DNA from: Lachnoclostridium sp. UBA1781
GTDB taxonomy: Bacteria; Bacillota; Clostridia; Lachnospirales; Lachnospiraceae
Reading direction: 5' to 3'
Assembly (NCBI GenBank): GCA_002315495.1
Contig: DCGJ01000045.1
Location: 715 to 11,927, forward strand
Length of the DNA: 11,213 nt
Shown here: positions 1-6,337 of the stretch, one piece after another
Position numbering within the stretch: position 1 is the stretch's first letter
Layout of the letters: each line of letters opens with the position of its first letter
Notes under the pieces: model-generated
The model's input: the letters and a program-made list of their open reading frames with translations, nothing else
Databases searched by the model: none
What the model was told of the DNA's origin: nothing
Made by a program: the position numbers and the translations under genes

Positions 1-22
1 CTACCAGCTGAACTATACCCCT
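1..22 (-). tRNA. 5' end of a tRNA gene cut by the window edge, probably tRNA-Trp
   Basis: Read on the minus strand, these 22 bases form the acceptor 5' strand AGGGGTA followed by T8, A9 and a D-arm start with A14, G15, G18, G19 and A21 all in canonical positions. That is a good fit to the first 22 nucleotides of a tRNA. The anticodon lies outside the window. A 5' strand beginning AGGGGTA, with A at position 1, is typical of Firmicute tRNA-Trp, so Trp is the best guess, but identity cannot be proven here. A sigma-A promoter sits about 30 bp upstream. In Firmicutes tRNA-Trp often precedes secE-nusG, and in Bacillus clpC-radA lies upstream of that region, which would fit. Confidence 0.72.
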
Positions 23-25
23 ATA

Positions 26-48
26 GAAGTGCAACTCAATTGCACTTC
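26..48 (-). other. Perfect 9-bp hairpin between promoter and tRNA
   Basis: The arms gaagtgcaa (26-34) and ttgcacttc (40-48) are perfect reverse complements around a 5-base loop. The hairpin lies between the -10 box (52-57) and the first base of the tRNA (22). No T-run follows it on the minus strand, so it does not look like a terminator for the lipoprotein gene upstream. It could be a leader hairpin next to the RNase P cleavage site, or a palindromic operator overlapping the predicted transcription start near position 45. Confidence 0.6.
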
Positions 49-51
49 GAC

Positions 52-80
52 ATCTTACACTATGAATCTCAAATTGTCAA
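52..80 (-). promoter_or_regulatory. Sigma-A promoter of the tRNA gene
   Basis: The minus strand carries TTGACA (75-80), a 17-base spacer and TAAGAT (52-57). The -35 is a perfect consensus and the -10 matches four of six positions. Transcription would start near position 45, giving a tRNA leader of roughly 23 bases. The -35 box lies only 8 bases past the stop codon of the SH3/M14 lipoprotein gene, with no intervening terminator, so upstream transcription may also read into the tRNA. Confidence 0.8.
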
Positions 81-87
81 CAAGAAA

Positions 88-1470
88 TTAATCAAAAACT
101 TCTCTTTGCATTCCCGCCCAGGAATCACGGCAGGCATTCCAAATTGCACTAAATTCATTCAGCGACAGCGGCGTTGCACCATTTCCCAAGGAAACGGATA
201 AGGCAGGAATATTCAACACATTATTGGCATAAGCCTCCATACTGCCGTCCCCGGAAACCGACTCGTCGCTCACATCGTAATTCATATACTCTGCCAGCGC
301 ATCAGCAAAAGTTTTCGATAATGTTAGGGTGTCTCCGGACTGCCCGTAATTATAATTAATCTTGGAACCAGAGGTATGATAAACAATCAGCAGATCACTG
401 TTCCAATACTCCAGAGAATGAAGCACGGCCTTTGTCTCCGCTTCCGAGTTGGCTGTTACACCCTTATATCCCTGCGAGGACGGCTCGGTAACCGTACCTG
501 CAGTGTCAAACCGATAATCAAAATTGTTCCGAATGTCAACACCGTTCGCATTTGCATAGAAGAACATGAGGTAATTCTCAAGTTTCAAATTGGTTCCACC
601 ATTCGCCTGGTCCCGACGGAACCATTCCTCCAGTTCCATCTTAATCGAAATGGACTGCACGCATGTCAGATACTCCTGGCTAATAGTTGCACCATCCGGA
701 TTCAACATTGGGATAATGTGAATTGCGATATTGTCAAACAAATCATTGTATAAAAAGCCCTTGAAATTACCGGTATCATAGAATGTCAGGTAGTACTCAA
801 TCTGCTTCATACATACCAAGGCACTCATATATTCCGTACCGCAAACCGAACCAACAATCGTAATGTGTCGCTTTGCTTCGGGATTACCAAGCGTTACCTC
901 GAAAATGTTCCGATTGTCTGCCGTTGTACCAATAATACCCAGTTTCATGTGATCCGGGTACTTACTACGAAGTTCCTGCAAATCATCGCACATCGAGGTA
1001 TAACTATAAAGCTGTCGGGACGTATCAACCACATTCAGCATAGCCTGCGAGAATTCAAAGGTCTGCTTTTCCTGGATTACGAGTGTTGTAATATAATCCT
1101 TCGTCACATATGCAGTTTGATCCTCATAGTAAATGCGGTCCCACCCGGACGTTCCGTTTCCTGTTCTGCTAAGCTCGGTCCCATAGGTTACCGTTGCCAA
1201 AATCTCAGACTCCGCATTTGGCTCCATACGAAGGTTCAATGTATCCGAAACTACATATACCATATCCGAAACCGGATAAAAGCCAAATTCATCCAACGGG
1301 AGTTCCCCGTCCTTATGGTCATCCACTTCCTGACTAAGAATGATATGCTCCGCCTGCTCAATCTGCTCCCAGGTGAGATCAAATGGGTGCTTCTCCCCAC
1401 ACCCCACAACCAGTGCGGCGAGCAAACAGAGTAAAATTATGAAACGAATCTTTTTCATACGAATCCCCAT
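88..1470 (-). CDS. SH3-domain lipoprotein with a degenerate M14 zinc-carboxypeptidase domain
   Basis: This is a 460-residue exported lipoprotein. A basic start and hydrophobic stretch (about 5-23) end in a lipobox-like VVGC at Cys24. An SH3b domain spans about 71-129 and an M14 carboxypeptidase-like domain about 150-455. M14 enzymes cleave C-terminal or gamma-glutamyl peptide bonds, in bacteria often in peptidoglycan stem peptides. NPDG (257-260), Glu213 and His365 are kept. The first zinc ligand His is replaced by Cys210 (CGTE instead of HxxE), the NRNF motif reads IRNNF (313-317), and the catalytic Glu near the C-terminus is Ser427 (ALSVSLG where TxEL-like sequence is expected). It is therefore probably inactive or altered, perhaps a peptide- or wall-binding protein. 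The gene follows the GNAT gene after 46 bp and is likely the last gene of the clpC operon. An in-frame ATG at 1458, 5 bases after GGGGA, may be the true start; the first ATG has no clear ribosome binding site at normal distance. Confidence 0.88.
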   Translation of the reverse strand: MGIRMKKIRFIILLCLLAALVVGCGEKHPFDLTWEQIEQAEHIILSQEVDDHKDGELPLDEFGFYPVSDMVYVVSDTLNLRMEPNAESEILATVTYGTELSRTGNGTSGWDRIYYEDQTAYVTKDYITTLVIQEKQTFEFSQAMLNVVDTSRQLYSYTSMCDDLQELRSKYPDHMKLGIIGTTADNRNIFEVTLGNPEAKRHITIVGSVCGTEYMSALVCMKQIEYYLTFYDTGNFKGFLYNDLFDNIAIHIIPMLNPDGATISQEYLTCVQSISIKMELEEWFRRDQANGGTNLKLENYLMFFYANANGVDIRNNFDYRFDTAGTVTEPSSQGYKGVTANSEAETKAVLHSLEYWNSDLLIVYHTSGSKINYNYGQSGDTLTLSKTFADALAEYMNYDVSDESVSGDGSMEAYANNVLNIPALSVSLGNGATPLSLNEFSAIWNACRDSWAGMQREVFD

Positions 1471-1500
1471 TTCTTTGTTAAGCCCTTTTTTCCATCCTTT

Positions 1501-1509
1501 ATTGTATCA
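1501..1509 (-). promoter_or_regulatory. Possible extended -10 promoter for the M14 lipoprotein gene
   Basis: The 46-bp gap before the lipoprotein gene holds TGATACAAT on the minus strand, a TGn extension plus a -10 matching TATAAT at five of six positions. The corresponding -35 position is poor (TTTCGG). If active, it would start transcription near 1494 and allow the lipoprotein to be expressed apart from clpC-radA. A chance match is quite possible in AT-rich intergenic DNA. Confidence 0.3.
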
Positions 1510-1516
1510 CAGAACT

Positions 1517-2350
1517 CTAGTTCCCGAAAGAGTAAACCACCATTTTTTCCGCTTCTTCGACATCGCAATACCCTAAACGAACCGTTTCCTCCGAAGATAC
1601 CAAAACACCGCCGAAATACCTCGCAATCACCTTCATGGACGTATTATCCGAATCGGTTCGAAGAATCATCTTTCTCGCTCCTATTCGTTCCTTAAGAATT
1701 GGCAAGAGTTCTTTCGTGACAGCGGTGCCGATTCCCATGTTACGAATACTCGGCAGCAAAATTATGCCAAATTCGGCATAGTCGCCTTTTCCTTCCGCCC
1801 CGACGAAGCCAAGCATGGATTCTTCACAAAACAAGCCGTACATTCCAACATTTGACAAGGCATAGGAAAGCCGATGATAATCCAGAATCTCCTGTGCCAT
1901 GTGGTCCGAATGGAGTAACGGAGAACAATTCCCCGAGGTATCCCATACGCATTTCGCAAAATACTCCGCTTCAGTTGCTTCCCGTACATCCAGCTCGCGA
2001 ATCCATAACCCCGCTTTCTTCTCAGGATTCTGAAGACCTGTCGGCTCCATCATCGGGATTTCACAGATCACCTGTCCGGCTCCAAGCATATGAGAAAGCA
2101 ATGGTTTCCAATCGGAGACCTCGAGCGTTTCGCAGTCCGTCACAAGATAACGATACTGATCGGAATCCGCCGGGAGCTTCTCTCCCTTAACCAGCCCAAT
2201 CGCATTCGTAAGTTCGTCAACACCTTGAAAATGCCCGACCTTCTCCCCTGTTACGCCATCATAAAAACATAAGGTGGCAAGTTTTTCACCGGAATACTCC
2301 TCCAAGACGGACGAAATTGTCTCCCATATTTTTTCCATATCAATCCCCAT
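1517..2350 (-). CDS. GNAT-family N-acetyltransferase with an unrecognised N-terminal domain
   Basis: This is a 277-residue cytosolic protein. The C-terminal part (about 116-275) is a GNAT acetyltransferase: the acetyl-CoA pyrophosphate-binding loop RNMGIGTA (203-210, R-x-x-G-x-G) follows a beta strand (EFGIILLP), and RTDSDNTSM (231-239) then fits motif B, where N and S near the end of the fold are common. The family transfers an acetyl group from acetyl-CoA to an amine; the substrate cannot be read from sequence. Residues 1-115 match no domain I recognise and may bind substrate. The gene begins directly after the radA stop codon, so the two are very probably co-transcribed and translationally coupled. 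A second in-frame ATG at 2338, preceded by GGGGA, could be the real start and would leave a 12-bp gap. In Bacillus this position after radA is held by disA; nothing here resembles DisA. Confidence 0.88.
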   Translation of the reverse strand: MGIDMEKIWETISSVLEEYSGEKLATLCFYDGVTGEKVGHFQGVDELTNAIGLVKGEKLPADSDQYRYLVTDCETLEVSDWKPLLSHMLGAGQVICEIPMMEPTGLQNPEKKAGLWIRELDVREATEAEYFAKCVWDTSGNCSPLLHSDHMAQEILDYHRLSYALSNVGMYGLFCEESMLGFVGAEGKGDYAEFGIILLPSIRNMGIGTAVTKELLPILKERIGARKMILRTDSDNTSMKVIARYFGGVLVSSEETVRLGYCDVEEAEKMVVYSFGN

Positions 2351-3724
2351 TTACTTATTTGTCTTAAAAATGCTCGTCAGCTCACGGATATTACCGATTC
2401 CGATAATTTCGATTCCCTTTGGCAGTTCTTCCATCTGCTTCCGATTGGCTTCCGGCATAATAATTCGATGATAGCCCAGCTTCGCTGCTTCACGCACGCG
2501 CTGCATCGCCTGGGAAACCGAACGAACCTCTCCGGTCAGTCCAACTTCACCAAATACTGCAGTTTTCTCCGGCATCTCCTGTTTCAGATATCCGGAAAGA
2601 ATGGCCGTAACAATGCCAAGATCCAGTGCAGGCTCCGTTACCCTCATACCACCTGCAACATTAATATACGCATCACATTCCGACAAATGCGGCCCGAGCT
2701 TCTTCTCCATAACCGCCATCAGCAGATTAATGCGGTTATAATCCGTTCCCACTGCGGTTCGCTTCGGAAAATTAAAAATCGTCTTACAAATAAGGGCCTG
2801 CACCTCAACCAGAATCGGTCTTGTGCCCTCTAACGTCACAGTCACCGTCGATCCCGGTTCATTGTCCGGCATCCCCATAAGCATATGCTCCGATGGGTTC
2901 AACACTTCCCGTAAACCGGTCCCGACCATCTCAAAAACACCGATTTCGTTCGTAGATCCAAATCGATTTTTCACTCCACGAAGGATACGATAAGAGGAGG
3001 ATTGCTCACCCTCAAAATAAAGCACGGTGTCCACCATATGCTCAAGCATACGAGGCCCTGCCACGGTACCTTCCTTTGTTACATGTCCAATAATGAAAAT
3101 GCTGATCTCCTCCTCCTTTGCCACGCGAAGCAAAGAGGATGTAATTTCTCTCACCTGACTGATGGAGCCAGGTGCACTTTCGACATCAGCCTTCACCATT
3201 GTCTGAATCGAGTCAATCACAACAAGGCTCGGTTTCATTTCGTAAATAGCCTCTATGACATCATCTAACGAAGTTTCGGAGAGAAGCTTCAGACTGTCCG
3301 AGAATTCTCCGATACGAACAGCACGCATTTTTATCTGGCGAAGCGATTCCTCCCCGGACACATATAGAATACTTTCATTCTTCACGGATAAATTTCGGCA
3401 CATCTGAAGTAACAGGGTGGATTTGCCGATGCCCGGATCACCACCAACCAAAACCAAGGAACCGCGCACGATACCGCCCCCAAGCACGCGGTCCAGTTCC
3501 TCCATATCAGTAGAGGTCCGGCTCTCGCGCTCCATATTGACTTCCTTCAGACTGACAGGTTTACATTCCCGTTTCGAGAGTCGGGAAATGCCCGCCTTAC
3601 GCCCCTTATCTTCTGGCGCTTCCACCATCGTGTCCCAAGCATGACAGCTCGGGCACTGTCCCATCCAACGGGACGCTTCCGCACCACATTCTTTACAAAA
3701 AAATACGGTTTTATTTTTTGCCAT
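2351..3724 (-). CDS. radA: DNA repair protein RadA (Sms)
   Basis: RadA is a RecA-like ATPase and DNA helicase that promotes branch migration of recombination intermediates in repair and transformation. At 457 residues it is the usual length. In order: a C4 zinc finger (Cys10, Cys13, Cys24, Cys27), the Walker A motif GDPGIGKST (95-103), Walker B ending LVVID (167-171), the RadA signature KNRFG (252-256), and a C-terminal Lon-protease-like domain (about 300-450) holding TAVGTDYNR (323-331). All motifs are intact. The start is supported by GGAAGGA about 10 bases before the ATG. The gene follows clpC after 43 bp without a terminator, and the GNAT gene begins on the next base after its stop. The clpC-radA pairing is conserved in Firmicutes. 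Confidence 0.97.
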   Translation of the reverse strand: MAKNKTVFFCKECGAEASRWMGQCPSCHAWDTMVEAPEDKGRKAGISRLSKRECKPVSLKEVNMERESRTSTDMEELDRVLGGGIVRGSLVLVGGDPGIGKSTLLLQMCRNLSVKNESILYVSGEESLRQIKMRAVRIGEFSDSLKLLSETSLDDVIEAIYEMKPSLVVIDSIQTMVKADVESAPGSISQVREITSSLLRVAKEEEISIFIIGHVTKEGTVAGPRMLEHMVDTVLYFEGEQSSSYRILRGVKNRFGSTNEIGVFEMVGTGLREVLNPSEHMLMGMPDNEPGSTVTVTLEGTRPILVEVQALICKTIFNFPKRTAVGTDYNRINLLMAVMEKKLGPHLSECDAYINVAGGMRVTEPALDLGIVTAILSGYLKQEMPEKTAVFGEVGLTGEVRSVSQAMQRVREAAKLGYHRIIMPEANRKQMEELPKGIEIIGIGNIRELTSIFKTNK

Positions 3725-3767
3725 AATGTTAAAATCCTTCCCCCATATTTCACATATTCCCCTAAGC

Positions 3768-6188
3768 CTACTCGATTACCGGCTTGTCATCCTTCATCAC
3801 GATTCGGCAAGTATTTCCGCGCTGAAGCTGTCCGGATAGCATTGCCTCCGCTAGGGCATTTTCCAAATCGTTCTGAATCGCACGGCGAATTGGTCTTGCA
3901 CCATATTTCGGATCGAATCCTTTTTTTGCAATATAATCGACTACCTCATCGCTGTAGGTAAGCGTCAGCTCACCGGCTTCCTTCACCTGCTTTGAAAGTC
4001 TGGAAAGAAGCAGGCGGCTGATATCCTTAAGCTCCGACTCATTCAGCATATGGAACACAACGGTATCGTCGATTCGGTTCAAAAACTCCGGTTTGAAAAT
4101 GCGCTTCACTTCCTCCAAAACGCCATTTTTCATACGCTCATAATCGGCCTTTGCATCGGAAACCGCTGCAAATCCAAGATTTTTCGGTGCAACGATTCGC
4201 TCCGCACCTGCGTTACTGGTCATCATAATGACCGTGTTACTAAAATCAATCATACGTCCGTTCGAATCGGTGACACGGCCATCGTCAAGCACCTGAAGTA
4301 GGATGTTAAATACATCCGGATGTGCCTTCTCGATTTCATCAAACAGAACAACAGAATAAGGCTTTCTGCGTACCATTTCGCTCAGTTGACCACCCTCCTC
4401 AAAGCCAACGTAGCCCGGAGGGGAACCAATCATTTTCGATACACTGTGCTTCTCCATGTATTCGGACATATCGATTCGAATCATGGCCTGCTCATCGCCA
4501 AACAAGGCTTCCGCAAGTGTCTTGCATAGCTCGGTTTTACCGACACCGGTCGGGCCGAGTAGCAAAAAGGAGCCTACCGGTCGCTTTGGATCCTTCAGTC
4601 CGACACGGGATCTGCGAATGGCACGGGCAACTTCGGAAATTGCCTCCTCCTGACCGATGACACGGGCATGAAGCTCGTCCTCCAAATGAAGAAGTCTCTC
4701 GCTCTCCGAGGCAGTCAGTTTCTGAAGCGGAATTCCACTCATTAAGGATACTACCTGCCCAACCGTTTCCTCGGTTACCTCAGGTGTTCCAACCTCGCCG
4801 GCGGCTTTTTTAATCGCTTTCTCCTTGCGAAGAAGCGCATTTTCCTTCTTCTTTAAGTCGGCAAGACGCTCCACCTCGCCCTCGGTAATTGCTGCTTCCT
4901 TTTCATCCAGTAAGGCATGCTTCGCTTCTTCAATTGCCATTAACTTTGAAAATGCTTCCTGTCCTCCCAGACGGATTCTACTGGCAGACTCGTCCATCAG
5001 ATCAATTGCTTTATCCGGAAGGAATCGGTCATTCAGATACCGCTTGGATAATTTTGCACACGCCTCCAAAGCCCCATCGGAAATGATAACCTGATGATGC
5101 TTTTCATACTGTGGGCGAAGTCCCTTTAAGATTTCAATCGTCTGTGGAACCGTCGGTTCCTCCACAGCAACCGGCTGAAAACGTCGCTCTAACGCAGCAT
5201 CCTTCTCGATATGCTTGCGATACTCTTCTCTGGTGGTTGCGCCTATCATCTGCACACCGCCACGAGACAATGCCGGTTTTAAAATATTGGCAGCGTCCAG
5301 GCTTCCCTCTGCACTTCCCGCACCAATCATCGTATGAATCTCGTCCATGAAAAGAATGATGTTCCCATCCTCTTCAACTTCATCTATCAGCTTCTTCATG
5401 CGGTCCTCAAACTCACCGCGGTACTTAGAGCCTGCTACAATTGCAGACATATCCAAGGTCATAATGCGCTTCCGCTTCAGCTCGTCCGGAACCAGGCCAA
5501 GAGCAACTCGGTGTGCCAATCCTTCTACCACAGCCGTTTTTCCGACACCCGGCTCACCGATCAGACACGGGTTATTCTTCGTTCTGCGGGAAAGAATCTG
5601 AAGGATTCGCTCCGTTTCGATCTGACGCCCAATGACAGGGTCCATTTCGCCGGAAAGGGCAGCCTTCGTCATATCACGACAAAAGGCATCAATAGCTGAT
5701 TGCGCACTGTTTTTTCCCTTTAGGCGGGCCATCTCCAGTTTCGTTTCCGTCGCATCAAGCCCAAGTGCCTCAAGTGTGGACACATAGAGCTTTTGCAGGC
5801 TAACATGAAGCGTATTCAGCAAACGAATGGCAACGGAATCCTTGTCCTTTAACACAGCTAACAGTAAATGTTCAGTGCCGATTTTCTCAAAATGCATTCC
5901 TTCCGCAGTTTTACCGGCCTCCTCAAGAACATGCTGAAACCGTTCCGAATACGGGATATTCTTCTTTCCTCTTTTTCCCTTCTGTTTTGGGAAGAAAGTC
6001 TTCATAATTTCATTCAGTTCTGACGGATGAACGCCATTTTCATGGAGCACCTCTGTTGCTCCGGACGGAAACGTAAAAAACGCAATCAGCAAATGCTCGG
6101 TACCGACATAATCGGACCCATAGCCCCTTGCGTGTTCTTCTGCTGCAGCTACCGTGAGCTTTGCAACTTCCGTAAAATCATATCTCAT
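3768..6188 (-). CDS. clpC: ATP-dependent Clp protease ATP-binding subunit ClpC
   Basis: ClpC is a hexameric AAA+ unfoldase that feeds damaged or tagged proteins into ClpP, usually with adaptor proteins. The 806-residue protein has two Clp N-terminal repeats (about 1-145), a first AAA module with Walker [10 protein letters not shown] (211-219) and Walker B ending FMDE (280-283), a short coiled-coil middle domain (about 405-465), and a second AAA module with Walker A GPTGVGKT (545-552), Walker B VVLFDE (613-618), pore motif GYVG (592-595) and sensor-2 GAR (763-765). The tripeptide LGF (671-673) is the ClpP-docking loop, which separates it from the disaggregase ClpB; the short middle domain separates it from ClpA and ClpB. 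The N-terminal domain is fairly divergent from Bacillus ClpC. AGAGGG lies 7 bases before the ATG. Its own promoter lies upstream; ctsR, mcsA and mcsB are absent. Confidence 0.96.
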   Translation of the reverse strand: MRYDFTEVAKLTVAAAEEHARGYGSDYVGTEHLLIAFFTFPSGATEVLHENGVHPSELNEIMKTFFPKQKGKRGKKNIPYSERFQHVLEEAGKTAEGMHFEKIGTEHLLLAVLKDKDSVAIRLLNTLHVSLQKLYVSTLEALGLDATETKLEMARLKGKNSAQSAIDAFCRDMTKAALSGEMDPVIGRQIETERILQILSRRTKNNPCLIGEPGVGKTAVVEGLAHRVALGLVPDELKRKRIMTLDMSAIVAGSKYRGEFEDRMKKLIDEVEEDGNIILFMDEIHTMIGAGSAEGSLDAANILKPALSRGGVQMIGATTREEYRKHIEKDAALERRFQPVAVEEPTVPQTIEILKGLRPQYEKHHQVIISDGALEACAKLSKRYLNDRFLPDKAIDLMDESASRIRLGGQEAFSKLMAIEEAKHALLDEKEAAITEGEVERLADLKKKENALLRKEKAIKKAAGEVGTPEVTEETVGQVVSLMSGIPLQKLTASESERLLHLEDELHARVIGQEEAISEVARAIRRSRVGLKDPKRPVGSFLLLGPTGVGKTELCKTLAEALFGDEQAMIRIDMSEYMEKHSVSKMIGSPPGYVGFEEGGQLSEMVRRKPYSVVLFDEIEKAHPDVFNILLQVLDDGRVTDSNGRMIDFSNTVIMMTSNAGAERIVAPKNLGFAAVSDAKADYERMKNGVLEEVKRIFKPEFLNRIDDTVVFHMLNESELKDISRLLLSRLSKQVKEAGELTLTYSDEVVDYIAKKGFDPKYGARPIRRAIQNDLENALAEAMLSGQLQRGNTCRIVMKDDKPVIE

Positions 6189-6225
6189 AATCTACCCTCT
6201 TTCTGCCCGAAATAGCTTTATCGGA

Positions 6226-6261
6226 GTACATAATTCCCATCATCCATTCCGAGCGTACATA
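6226..6261 (-). repeat. Direct repeat in the clpC leader
   Basis: Two copies of TATGTAC on the minus strand (6255-6261 and 6226-6232) start 29 bases apart. Each is followed by a related CTCGGA or CTCCGA string. The upstream copy overlaps the predicted transcription start. They could be sites for a regulator or part of a leader RNA structure, but two 7-base matches in about 70 bp could also be chance. Confidence 0.3.
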
Positions 6262-6266
6262 CGAAA

Positions 6267-6295
6267 AGTGTAACAATCCGACCTGTATTTGTCAA
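6267..6295 (-). promoter_or_regulatory. Sigma-A promoter of the clpC-radA operon
   Basis: The minus strand reads TTGACA (6290-6295), a 17-base spacer, then TACACT (6267-6272). The -35 is perfect and the -10 matches four of six, including the key A2 and T6. Transcription would begin near 6260, giving a leader of about 72 bases. I see no tandem GGTCAAA heptads (CtsR) and no CIRCE inverted repeat (HrcA) in the region between the preceding terminator and clpC. Confidence 0.8.
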
Positions 6296-6310
6296 GAAGC
6301 CCAAACTGAA

Positions 6311-6336
6311 ATAAGCCCCCATTGCTGGGGGCTTAT
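6311..6336 (-). terminator. Rho-independent terminator of the SH3/glucosaminidase gene
   Basis: The arms ataagccccc (6311-6320) and gggggcttat (6327-6336) pair perfectly over 10 bp around a 6-base loop. On the minus strand the stem begins one base after the TAG stop codon, and the strand continues as TTCAGTTT, moderately T-rich. It separates the large surface-protein gene from the clpC promoter. Confidence 0.88.
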
Positions 6337-6337
6337 C

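Noticed and set aside
26..48. Terminator of the M14 lipoprotein gene
   Set aside because: The hairpin lacks a T-run on the minus strand and lies downstream of a consensus promoter, so it is inside the tRNA transcription unit.
865..1434. Plus-strand 189-codon frame opposite the M14 gene
   Set aside because: It has no recognisable domain and lies entirely within a well-supported minus-strand gene with conserved motifs.
1517..2350. disA homologue after radA
   Set aside because: The protein has GNAT motifs and nothing like the DGA and RHR motifs of diadenylate cyclases.
3768..6188. ClpB or ClpA identity for the Clp ATPase
   Set aside because: The middle domain is too short for ClpB, the LGF ClpP-docking loop is present, and the radA neighbour and domain lengths fit ClpC.
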